A stretch of DNA of 8,103 nt, taken from NCBI GenBank assembly GCA_002428865.1, contig DIYB01000007.1, forward strand, positions 63,035 through 71,137, in the 5' to 3' direction. Source of the stretch: Patescibacteria group bacterium UBA6065. Its GTDB lineage: Bacteria; Patescibacteriota; Minisyncoccia; Phycocordibacterales; UBA6065. Position 1 is the stretch's first letter; each line of letters begins with the position of its first letter. Shown piece after piece: positions 1-6,254 of the stretch. The notes beneath the pieces were generated by a model that worked only from the letters and a program-made list of their open reading frames with translations, was not told the DNA's origin and ran no database searches. The position numbers and the translations under genes were made by a program.

Positions 1-75
1 AGATTTATGGCGGTTGCTCAATCGAAAGAAGGGGCACTTGCGCTCGCGAAGAAAGCGCTTGAGACACGAGAGTGA
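1..75 (+). CDS. C-terminal fragment of an unidentified protein (cut by window edge)
   Basis: Frame 1 is open from the first base to a TGA at 73-75 and encodes a 24-residue, alanine- and lysine-rich, probably helical tail (MAVAQSKEGALALAKKALE lies in the middle). The codons resemble those of the downstream genes. I do not recognise the family from so short a piece. Frame 2 is also open, to a TAA at 122-124, but its product is Arg-rich and less protein-like, so frame 1 is preferred without certainty. The TGA stop, if this frame is right, argues for the standard bacterial code. The fragment is followed by about 100 bp of intergenic DNA and a strong terminator, so it ends its own transcription unit. 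Confidence 0.5.
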   Translation, partial: RFMAVAQSKEGALALAKKALETRE

Positions 76-92
76 CGGTGGTACGATGTGTT

Positions 93-149
93 TCGTGATG
101 AGGGTCATTGTTGTTCGCAACTAATCAGATGCTTCTCACGTCATCACGA
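93..149 (+). other. Possible structured RNA element in 3' UTR
   Basis: A perfect 9-bp inverted repeat, TCGTGATGA at 93-101 and TCATCACGA at 141-149, encloses a small hairpin GTTG-TTCG-CAAC at 110-121 with a UUCG loop. It lies between the stop at 75 and the terminator at 175-206. It could therefore be part of a structured 3' UTR or of a short non-coding RNA ending at that terminator. I see no promoter directly upstream and do not recognise an RNA family. Chance pairing is possible over a 39-nt gap. Confidence 0.3.
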
Positions 150-174
150 GAGGGAGGTGAGCCTTCTTCTTTGC

Positions 175-206
175 GCGGGCCGATTCTCCGGCCCGCTTTC
201 TTTTTT
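175..206 (+). terminator. Strong intrinsic terminator upstream of obg
   Basis: GCGGGCCG (175-182) pairs perfectly with CGGCCCGC (189-196) around a 6-nt loop and is followed by TTTCTTTTTT (197-206). This is a textbook rho-independent terminator. It separates the partial upstream gene from the obg cluster and leaves only 29 bp before the obg start, so the obg promoter must overlap or directly follow it. Confidence 0.93.
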
Positions 207-224
207 GTCATTTTGCGGATAAGC

Positions 225-230
225 TCTAAT
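225..230 (+). promoter_or_regulatory. Possible -10 box for a leaderless obg transcript
   Basis: TCTAAT matches TATAAT at five of six positions and ends 5 nt before the obg ATG at 236. A start of transcription 6-7 nt downstream would fall on or beside the start codon, giving a leaderless mRNA. This agrees with the absence of any Shine-Dalgarno sequence in the 29 bp after the terminator. No convincing -35 hexamer is visible (the T-run of the terminator occupies that place), so the call is weak. Confidence 0.35.
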
Positions 231-235
231 CATCT

Positions 236-1207
236 ATGGCATTTGTAGACGAAGTTACATTTCATGCACGGGCTGGCAGGGGCGGGTCTGGCGTTGTACG
301 CTGGCTCCACGAGAAAGGCAAGGAGTTTATGGGTCCTGCTGGAGGCAATGGTGGCAAGGGTGGTGATGTCTACGTCGAAGCGGTGCGCGACATTGGTATT
401 CTCGCTGGATACCGCAATGCAAAGGCGTTTGAGGCGGAGGATGGTAGAAATGGAGACAAGAAGGGTATGGAAGGTCGCGCTGGGGAGGATCTCACCATCA
501 AGTTGCCTGTCGGCTCGGTCGTCTACAACATGGACACGATGCAATCATTTGAACTCCTCAAAGACGGGGAGCGCGTCCTCATACTGAAGGGCGGTCGATA
601 CGGTCTCGGCAACGAGCACTTCAAAGCGTCGACCAACCAGCGACCTGAACAGTTCACTGAGGGGCGTCCAGGTGAGGAGGCTGATTTTAAAGTCGTGCTC
701 AAACTCATTGTCGATGCAGGACTCGTTGGTTTCCCAAACGCGGGTAAATCATCGCTCCTCAATGCGATTACAAACGCGAAGTCAAAGGTTGCGAGCTATC
801 AGTTCACCACACTCGAACCCCACCTCGGTGATCTCTACGGATTCATTATTGCTGATATACCAGGACTCATTGAGGGGGCGTCAGAGGGAAGAGGGCTCGG
901 TGACAAATTCTTGCGTCATATCTCTCGTACCAAAGTGATCCTGCACTGCATCTCTCTCGAGCACGAAGATATCGCCGCTGCACACTCGGTCATCAGAAAG
1001 GAGCTTGAGAATTATTCAGATGATCTCGCACATAAGCGTGAGATTATCATTCTCACCAAGACTGATCTCGTCGATGATGAGACACGCGCGAGAAAAATCG
1101 CTGAGGCGAAAAAACTCTCGTCCGAAGTGTACGATGTGTCTGTTATTGATGATGACGCGGTGAAGGCGCTCAAAGACAGCTTGGTAAAAGCGCTACGTTC
1201 CTTATAA
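236..1207 (+). CDS. obg: Obg family GTPase (ribosome assembly)
   Basis: 323-aa Obg/CgtA GTPase, a conserved protein that binds GTP/GDP and assists late assembly of the 50S ribosomal subunit. The N-terminal glycine-rich Obg fold spans about residues 1-158, with GRGGSG at 14-19 and GPAGGNGGKGGD at 33-44. The G domain follows: G1 GFPNAGKS (165-172), G2 TTLEP (191-195), G3 DIPG (207-210), G4 TKTD (274-277). The usual G5 Ser-Ala motif is degenerate, being replaced by VSVIDD around 301-306. The protein stops right after the G domain, so it lacks the C-terminal OCT domain of some Firmicutes homologues and the acidic tail of the E. coli protein. The start gives the canonical MxFVDE N-terminus. It has no visible Shine-Dalgarno site. 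gatB follows after 12 bp, so the two are probably cotranscribed. Confidence 0.97.
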   Translation: MAFVDEVTFHARAGRGGSGVVRWLHEKGKEFMGPAGGNGGKGGDVYVEAVRDIGILAGYRNAKAFEAEDGRNGDKKGMEGRAGEDLTIKLPVGSVVYNMDTMQSFELLKDGERVLILKGGRYGLGNEHFKASTNQRPEQFTEGRPGEEADFKVVLKLIVDAGLVGFPNAGKSSLLNAITNAKSKVASYQFTTLEPHLGDLYGFIIADIPGLIEGASEGRGLGDKFLRHISRTKVILHCISLEHEDIAAAHSVIRKELENYSDDLAHKREIIILTKTDLVDDETRARKIAEAKKLSSEVYDVSVIDDDAVKALKDSLVKALRSL

Positions 1208-1208
1208 T

Positions 1209-1214
1209 AGGAGG
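1209..1214 (+). promoter_or_regulatory. Shine-Dalgarno site of gatB
   Basis: AGGAGG lies 5 nt before the gatB ATG at 1220 and just after the obg stop (1205-1207). It is a full-strength ribosome binding site and fixes the gatB start. It also shows that this organism does use anti-SD pairing, in contrast to the SD-less starts of obg, the DUF192 gene, nrdA and nrdB. Confidence 0.9.
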
Positions 1215-1219
1215 ACGTT

Positions 1220-2659
1220 ATGACCACTTATACTCTCACTGTCGGTCTTGAGATTCATGCCGAGTTGAAAACTCGGACGAAGATGTTTTGTGATTCCAAG
1301 AATGATCCGGATGAAAAACGTCCAAACGTAAATGTCTGCCCAATCTGCATGGGTCATCCTGGTACGCTACCAGTCATCAATAAGGAGGCGGTGCGTCATG
1401 TGTTGCGAGTGGGCACAGCGATCGGTGGCACAATCGCTGATTTCACCGAGTTTGATCGCAAGAATTATTTTTATCCCGATATACCGAAGGGTTATCAGAT
1501 TTCTCAGTATGCATACCCACTTGTCCGCGGCGGGACGCTCGCGGGTGTAGCCATCACTCGCGTACATCTCGAAGAGGACACTGCATCATCAGGACACGAT
1601 GAGGGTGATTATTCTCTCGTTGATTTTAACCGCGCAGGTGTTCCTCTCATGGAACTTGTGACGGAGCCAGTCATCCATTCACCAGAAGAGGCTGGCGCAT
1701 TTGGTCGTGAACTCCAGCTTGTATTGCGCTACCTCGGTGCATCTGATGCCAACATGGAAAAAGGCGAGATGCGTGTCGAGGCAAACATATCGGTATCCAA
1801 AGACCCGAAACAGCTTGGCACAAAAGTAGAGGTGAAAAATCTCAATTCATTCCGTTCAGCAGAGCGAGCAATTGCCTACGAATACGAGCGACAGGTCACA
1901 CTCCTCGAATCAGGAGGTTCTGTAGTGCAGGAGACGCGTGGATGGGATGATGGAGCAGGTAAGACATTTTCTCAACGCAAGAAAGAGGATAGTCACGACT
2001 ATCGTTATTTTCCAGATCCCGACCTGCCGAAGCTCAAAATATCAGAAATACCTGAATTTTCAGCTCGTGCACTGCAAGAGAGTATTCCTGAGTTACCGTC
2101 ACAGAAGCGTGTGCGGTATGCGAATGCCTATAGGATCAAAGAACAGGATGTCGAGACGTATGTCCGCAACCCAGAACTCGCTCGTTTCTTTGAAGTAGCC
2201 GTGCAGTCTCTTGATGCATCGTCTGCATCAGTTCTCTCGAACTATCTCTCATCTGACGTGCTCGGTATCATCAAGAAAAAATATGGTGAGGGAGAGGAGG
2301 CGCGTGTCTGGGACACACAGCTTTCACCAGAGTCACTCGCGCGCCTCGTCACACTCGTCAATGACAAGACACTTTCATCTCGAGGCGCAAAAGATGTTCT
2401 TGCAATTCTTATTGAAGAGGGTGGTGATCCGAAATCAGTTGCCGAATCTCGAGGACTTATTCAAAAAAGTGATCCTGAGGCGATCGCTCGTATCGCACAA
2501 GAAGTTACGAGAGAGCATCCGACAGTTGTCGCAGAGTTTAAAAAAGGCAAAGAAGCGTCTCTCATGTTTCTCGTTGGTCAGGGCATGAAGAAGTCAAAGG
2601 GATCAGCAAACCCCGCACTCCTTACAGAGGCTATCAAGACACTGATCTCTTCTTCATAA
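1220..2659 (+). CDS. gatB: Asp-tRNA(Asn)/Glu-tRNA(Gln) amidotransferase subunit B
   Basis: 479-aa GatB, the kinase/tRNA-binding subunit of the GatCAB complex. The complex activates Glu-tRNA(Gln) or Asp-tRNA(Asn) with ATP and amidates it using ammonia from GatA. The N-terminus GLEIHAEL (9-16) is typical. A Cys cluster, C24 plus CPIC at 40-43, followed by GHPGTLPVIN, corresponds to the family's zinc-binding region. Further signatures are DFNRAGVPLMELVTEP (135-150), RVEANIS (185-191), KVEVKNLNSFR (about 202-212), ETRGWDD and HDYRYFPDPDLP (259-270). The C-terminal ~150 residues form the helical YqeY-like tRNA-binding tail. Length is normal for the family and I see no missing core motif. gatA and gatC are not in this window, so the three subunits are not all in one cluster. 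Presence of the pathway implies that GlnRS and/or AsnRS may be missing in this organism, which cannot be seen here. Confidence 0.97.
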   Translation: MTTYTLTVGLEIHAELKTRTKMFCDSKNDPDEKRPNVNVCPICMGHPGTLPVINKEAVRHVLRVGTAIGGTIADFTEFDRKNYFYPDIPKGYQISQYAYPLVRGGTLAGVAITRVHLEEDTASSGHDEGDYSLVDFNRAGVPLMELVTEPVIHSPEEAGAFGRELQLVLRYLGASDANMEKGEMRVEANISVSKDPKQLGTKVEVKNLNSFRSAERAIAYEYERQVTLLESGGSVVQETRGWDDGAGKTFSQRKKEDSHDYRYFPDPDLPKLKISEIPEFSARALQESIPELPSQKRVRYANAYRIKEQDVETYVRNPELARFFEVAVQSLDASSASVLSNYLSSDVLGIIKKKYGEGEEARVWDTQLSPESLARLVTLVNDKTLSSRGAKDVLAILIEEGGDPKSVAESRGLIQKSDPEAIARIAQEVTREHPTVVAEFKKGKEASLMFLVGQGMKKSKGSANPALLTEAIKTLISSS

Positions 2660-2662
2660 AAT
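2657..2662 (+). promoter_or_regulatory. Possible -10 box overlapping the gatB stop
   Basis: TAAAAT, a five-of-six match to TATAAT, overlaps the gatB stop codon and ends 4 nt before the DUF192 gene ATG at 2667, in A/T-rich sequence without a Shine-Dalgarno site. The geometry resembles that at obg (box ending 4-5 nt before ATG). A -35 is not evident, so this is only suggestive. Confidence 0.25.
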
Positions 2663-2666
2663 ATAT

Positions 2667-3143
2667 ATGCACCTCGAACGCAAACTTGTTGTCACATCTT
2701 TCGTGTTACTCGGCATCCTTTTTGTTTCTGGGTATATCGCAGGTCTGCGTACCGACTCGCCTGTGTCGACCGAAGTGCTCACACTCGGGTCACGTGAGGT
2801 CCGTGTTGAGGTGATGAGTGATGAAGAGTCTCGTGCCCGTGGTCTTTCTGGTCGTCCGAGCCTCGCCGAAGGAGCTGGTATGCTCTTTGCGTTTGATTCA
2901 TCGGATCTGTGGGGTATCTGGATGAAAGATATGCGTTTCTCGATCGATATTATTTGGCTCGATTCGACCGGAACCATCGTATCGGTAGAGAAAAATGTGT
3001 CACCAGACACCTACCCAAAGATATTTTTCCCAACGAAGCGGAGTCGGTATGTGCTCGAGGTGCCCGCTGGTGTATTTGAGGTGAGCGGAGCTCGTATTGG
3101 AGGCTCGGTCGTACTTCCTGAATCACTGCGCACTAAGAAATAG
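2667..3143 (+). CDS. Membrane-anchored or exported DUF192 protein
   Basis: 158-aa protein. Residues 1-6 are basic and 7-26 form one hydrophobic helix (VVTSFVLLGILFVSGYIAG), a signal anchor or signal peptide without a clear lipobox. A DUF192 domain fills about 36-150, with the characteristic RARGLSGRPSLAEGAGMLF stretch (56-74), WMKDMRFSIDIIWLD (85-99) and YVLEVPAGVFE (128-138). DUF192 proteins are small beta-rich extracytoplasmic proteins with no established biochemical role, so none is assigned. The gene starts 7 bp after the gatB stop without a Shine-Dalgarno site. It could be reached by coupling to gatB, or transcribed separately as a leaderless mRNA from the TAAAAT box at 2657-2662. Its stop is followed at once by two hairpins, the second a terminator. 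Confidence 0.93.
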   Translation: MHLERKLVVTSFVLLGILFVSGYIAGLRTDSPVSTEVLTLGSREVRVEVMSDEESRARGLSGRPSLAEGAGMLFAFDSSDLWGIWMKDMRFSIDIIWLDSTGTIVSVEKNVSPDTYPKIFFPTKRSRYVLEVPAGVFEVSGARIGGSVVLPESLRTKK

Positions 3144-3159
3144 TTGCGTCATCACGCAA
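3144..3159 (+). other. Small hairpin directly after the DUF192 stop
   Basis: TTGCGT (3144-3149) and ACGCAA (3154-3159) form a perfect 6-bp stem with a CATC loop, starting at the base after the stop codon. It has no T-tract of its own, and the true terminator follows 15 nt later. It may protect the mRNA 3' end or simply be incidental. Confidence 0.4.
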
Positions 3160-3173
3160 TTACCTCACAAACA

Positions 3174-3195
3174 GACACCTTCTCGGTGTTTTTTT
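3174..3195 (+). terminator. Intrinsic terminator of the obg-gatB-DUF192 cluster
   Basis: ACACC (3175-3179) pairs with GGTGT (3185-3189) around a TTCTC loop, extended by a G-T wobble at 3174/3190, and runs into seven T residues (3189-3195). It is a short but convincing rho-independent terminator, placed 32 bp after the stop codon. Confidence 0.85.
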
Positions 3196-3311
3196 GTACG
3201 CATATTGAATAAAAAAGAATACAGAGTCTTTTTTTTGAGCCGAAATCGTCTGAATTTTACTCACTCTCATGCCATCACGCTCTCGACCATCTTTACAAAG
3301 ACCACTCATCG

Positions 3312-3331
3312 TTTCCTAACGGAAATTTTTT
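3312..3331 (+). terminator. Weak terminator-like hairpin upstream of nrdA
   Basis: TTTCC (3312-3316) pairs with GGAAA (3321-3325) around TAAC, followed by TTTTTT, one C and seven more T. The stem is only 5 bp and A/T-rich. It lies in the 295-bp gap between the DUF192 gene and nrdA, which otherwise shows no gene, only T-rich tracts. It could be a backup terminator for the preceding cluster or end a short unrecognised transcript. Confidence 0.4.
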
Positions 3332-3365
3332 CTTTTTTTCCACACCTTTTATCATTTCACTACGC

Positions 3366-3371
3366 TACAAT
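3366..3371 (+). promoter_or_regulatory. Possible -10 box of nrdA
   Basis: TACAAT matches the -10 consensus at five of six positions, 67 bp before the nrdA ATG, and just downstream of T-rich tracts that could act as an UP-like or bent region. No good -35 is found at 16-18 bp spacing. No clear pair of 16-bp NrdR boxes was found by eye around it, so control by NrdR is not supported by what is visible. Confidence 0.35.
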
Positions 3372-3438
3372 GTACTGCACGAAAGTTTTTTCAGTGGAGC
3401 GATCATTTTTATCAAGACACAAGAAGTACTAGAGCACG

Positions 3439-6090
3439 ATGAGCATCTTCATAACAAAGAGAGACGGCACTCGGGAACTGTTCAATGCCGACAAAATCAA
3501 TCGCTCGATAGAGCGCGCAGCGTTCGGACTGCCGGATCCAGTCGCAATGGTCACGCAGATCGCTACCGACACACGGCTCACACTCTATGATGGCATCACC
3601 ACTGAAGAATTGGACAAGGCGACTATCAACGCAACAGTCCAGAACATCAAAGACGATCCTGACTACGACAAAGTCGCGACACGGCTCCTCCTCAAGACCG
3701 TCTACAAGAAGGTGGTAGGGGATTACGACGCTGATGATCCTCTCGATCTTGAGAAGAAGCATCGTGACGGCTTCGTTTCTTACATCCGCAATGGTGTTGC
3801 GGCCAATCGTCTCCATCCTGACATGATTGCGAAGTACGATCTCGAACGTCTTGCTGATGCACTTCGACTCGAACGTGACGAACTCTTCCTCTATTCTGGT
3901 GTTGACGGTCTCATGAATCGATATGCGATTCGAGACATGAAGCAGAGTGTCGTCGAGACACCACAGTATCTCTTCATGAGGATTGCGATGGGCCTCTCAT
4001 ACAACGAACAGGATCCGACTGCATGGGCGATTCGTTTTTATGACAAGATGTCGAAGCATGAGTACATCGCCGGTGGTTCGACCAATGTGGGTGCAGGCAC
4101 GAATAGACCATCGCTCTCAAATTGTTTCCTCCTCGAGATCCATGACAACATGGAGCACATCGCAAAGTCAGTCTCCGATGTCATGCTTCTCTCAAAAGGA
4201 TCAGGAGGTATCGGTGCGTCAGTGACAAAACTTCGTGCGACTGGGTCACCACTCAAGTCTAATTTCGGAGGAGCGTCTACAGGACCTACGACATTTGCAA
4301 AGATTATCGATACCGCAATCCGCGCTATTCAACGTGGAGGCAAAAAGAAGGGCGCCCTCTGTTTCTACATGGAGAATTGGCACCTCGATTTCCCTGAGTT
4401 CATTGATTGGAAGCATAATGCAGGTGACGATTATGTTCGCATGAGGACTGCAAACACCGCAGCGTACCTCTCTGACGAGTTCATGAAGCGCGTTATCTCA
4501 GGACAGGACTGGTACATGTTCGATCCGGCGGAGACCCCTGAACTCAACGAGCTCTACGGTAAGGCGTTTTCTGAGAAATATCGTGAGTATGTTGCAAAAG
4601 CTGAGCGTGGAGAGCTCCGCGCGTTCAAGAAAGTGCCAGCGTCGGAGCAGTGGAGGCTCATCCTCACATCACTCCAGTCGACATCTCATCCGTGGATTAC
4701 ATGGAAAGATCCGATCAACCTGCGCGCACTCAACAACAACACCGGTACGATCCACATGTCGAACCTCTGTACTGAGATTTGTCTCCCGCAGGATAGGGAC
4801 AACGTCGCAGTCTGCAATCTCATCTCGGTCAATCTTGCCGCTCACGTATCGAACAAGGAGGTCAACTGGTCAAAGCTCGAGGAGTCGGTTCGTTTCGCAG
4901 TCCGTCAGCTCGATAATCTCATCGACATCAACAAGCTCCCGATTCCTGAGGCAATCAAATCAGATCGAGAGAATCGCGCGATAGGTCTCGGTGTCATGGG
5001 TCTCGCTGATGTGTTTGAACGTCTCGGTCTTCCATACGATTCTGAAGGTGCTTTCAATTTTGCTGATCGCATCTTTGAGTTTGTCTCGTACATGTCGATT
5101 GATGAGAGTGCAAATCTCGCACAGGCACGTGGCGCATATCTCAATTTCCCTGGCTCACGCTGGTCACAAGGTATGGTACCTATCGACACCATCAAGGCAT
5201 TGGAAGAAGATCGTGGCAGACCAGTGACAGTTTCAAAGGACTCGAAGCACAAGGGGCTCAACTGGGATATGTTGCGTGAGAAAGTGAAGCGAGGTATGAG
5301 AAACGCGACACTCATGGCGGTTGCTCCGAATGCAAACATTGGTCTCGTAGCAGGTACGACGCCTGGCATGGATCCTCGATTTGCTCAGGTATTTTCGAGG
5401 AACAAGATTTCAGGTAAGTACATGGACATCAATCACAACCTTGTCCGTGATTTGAAGAACATGGGTCTGTGGGAAAAGGTGAGGGAAGACATCATTGCAA
5501 GTCAGGGCGACATCTCAAACATAGACGCGATTCCGACGCACCTCAAGGATATCTACAAAACATCGTTTACCACATCTCCGTACGCATTTATTGAAGTCGC
5601 TGCTCGTGCTCAGAAATGGATTGATCAGGCAATTTCGAGAAATATGTATCTCGAAACTCGCGATGTCGACGAGACCATGAAGATTTATACCGCTGCGTGG
5701 GAGAAAGGTGTTAAGACAACCTATTATCTCCACATGAAGCCTCGACATACCGCAGAGCAATCAACGGTGAAGGTCAACAAGGCAGAGAAAGTGGGCAAAA
5801 TCGGTTTCGCAGCACTCGCAAAGGTGGTCAGCGACAAGAAAGTTGGATTCGAAGCACCGCTCCAGAAATCGCTCGATATCACTGAGCCTGTCGGCGTACC
5901 ACTTTCTGCCCAGGTTGAAGCTCCAACACCAAAGGCGGAACGAGAACAGAAACCAGCCTCGTCCTATCAACCACTTTCATCACTTTCGAGCACACCTGAG
6001 CCGGTTGCACGTCCAAAAGTGATTCTCACCGCGCAAAAGACATGCCCGACTGATCCAGCAGAACTTGCGCAGTGCGATAGCTGTCAGTAA
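3439..6090 (+). CDS. nrdA: Class I ribonucleoside-diphosphate reductase, alpha (catalytic) subunit
   Basis: 883-aa catalytic subunit that reduces ribonucleoside diphosphates to deoxy forms with a radical supplied by NrdB. Residues 1 to about 95 are an ATP cone (TKRDGTRE at 6-13), the overall activity site sensing ATP/dATP. The barrel carries the redox cysteines C229 (in SLSNCFLLE) and C459 (in VAVCNLISVNL), the catalytic set N442, C444 and E446 (NLCTEI), and the radical-relay pair Y762-Y763. PNANIGLVAGTTPG at 630-643 is the conserved substrate-phosphate loop. After Y763 there are 120 residues against 30 in E. coli NrdA: a Pro/Ser/Ala/Glu-rich linker, then a tail ending CDSCQ with C879 and C882, which fits the swinging arm that re-reduces the active site. 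C869 is an extra cysteine nearby. The sequence resembles chlamydial-type NrdA, matching its class Ic-like partner NrdB. No intein or frameshift is seen. The start has no clear Shine-Dalgarno site but fits the ATP-cone N-terminus. Confidence 0.97.
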   Translation: MSIFITKRDGTRELFNADKINRSIERAAFGLPDPVAMVTQIATDTRLTLYDGITTEELDKATINATVQNIKDDPDYDKVATRLLLKTVYKKVVGDYDADDPLDLEKKHRDGFVSYIRNGVAANRLHPDMIAKYDLERLADALRLERDELFLYSGVDGLMNRYAIRDMKQSVVETPQYLFMRIAMGLSYNEQDPTAWAIRFYDKMSKHEYIAGGSTNVGAGTNRPSLSNCFLLEIHDNMEHIAKSVSDVMLLSKGSGGIGASVTKLRATGSPLKSNFGGASTGPTTFAKIIDTAIRAIQRGGKKKGALCFYMENWHLDFPEFIDWKHNAGDDYVRMRTANTAAYLSDEFMKRVISGQDWYMFDPAETPELNELYGKAFSEKYREYVAKAERGELRAFKKVPASEQWRLILTSLQSTSHPWITWKDPINLRALNNNTGTIHMSNLCTEICLPQDRDNVAVCNLISVNLAAHVSNKEVNWSKLEESVRFAVRQLDNLIDINKLPIPEAIKSDRENRAIGLGVMGLADVFERLGLPYDSEGAFNFADRIFEFVSYMSIDESANLAQARGAYLNFPGSRWSQGMVPIDTIKALEEDRGRPVTVSKDSKHKGLNWDMLREKVKRGMRNATLMAVAPNANIGLVAGTTPGMDPRFAQVFSRNKISGKYMDINHNLVRDLKNMGLWEKVREDIIASQGDISNIDAIPTHLKDIYKTSFTTSPYAFIEVAARAQKWIDQAISRNMYLETRDVDETMKIYTAAWEKGVKTTYYLHMKPRHTAEQSTVKVNKAEKVGKIGFAALAKVVSDKKVGFEAPLQKSLDITEPVGVPLSAQVEAPTPKAEREQKPASSYQPLSSLSSTPEPVARPKVILTAQKTCPTDPAELAQCDSCQ

Positions 6091-6128
6091 GCTGTACAGT
6101 ACCCGTTCCTTCTACACTCGTTTAAAAA

Positions 6129-6153
6129 GCAGCTGATGTACAAAAAGAGCTGC
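6129..6153 (+). other. First hairpin in the nrdA-nrdB gap
   Basis: GCAGCT (6129-6134) pairs with AGCTGC (6148-6153) around a 13-nt loop. It stands 2 nt before the terminator-like hairpin at 6156-6176. Its 5' part also holds CTGAT (6133-6137), complementary to ATCAG (6158-6162) in the terminator stem, so the two hairpins could be replaced by an alternative pairing. Confidence 0.4.
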
Positions 6154-6155
6154 GT

Positions 6156-6176
6156 AAATCAGTTCACTGATTTTTT
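6156..6176 (+). terminator. Intrinsic terminator between nrdA and nrdB
   Basis: AAATCAG (6156-6162) pairs perfectly with CTGATTT (6167-6173) around TTCA, and the T-run continues to 6176 (six T in all). The stem is A/T-rich, so termination may be partial. It means that nrdB is either transcribed at a lower level from the nrdA promoter or has its own promoter in the following 78 bp. Confidence 0.7.
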
Positions 6177-6239
6177 GCTCCCGCGCTCCGATTTATGAGA
6201 CACGAGGGGACTTTTCGACGACGCATCTTTATCCGCACT

Positions 6240-6245
6240 TAATAT
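6240..6245 (+). promoter_or_regulatory. Possible -10 box of nrdB
   Basis: TAATAT lies 9 nt before the nrdB ATG at 6255, in a spot with no Shine-Dalgarno site. Transcription from it would begin within about 3 nt of the start codon. The best -35-like sequence (TTCGAC at 6214-6219) is 20 bp away, too far for a good promoter, so this is tentative. Confidence 0.3.
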
Positions 6246-6254
6246 TGTTTTGAC

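Noticed and set aside
139..3156. 10-mer CGTCATCACG repeated at 139-148 and 3147-3156, both in post-gene regions
   Set aside because: A single 10-base match within 8 kb, embedded in different structures; chance is a sufficient explanation.
3097..3432. 111-codon plus-strand frame in the gap before nrdA
   Set aside because: It crosses the DUF192 gene end, two hairpins and a terminator; the product is Phe/Ser/His-rich from T-tracts and does not look like a protein.
3300..3438. NrdR boxes upstream of nrdA
   Set aside because: I looked for paired 16-bp ACAC...GTGT palindromes and found none with acceptable symmetry. Only weak partial matches are present.
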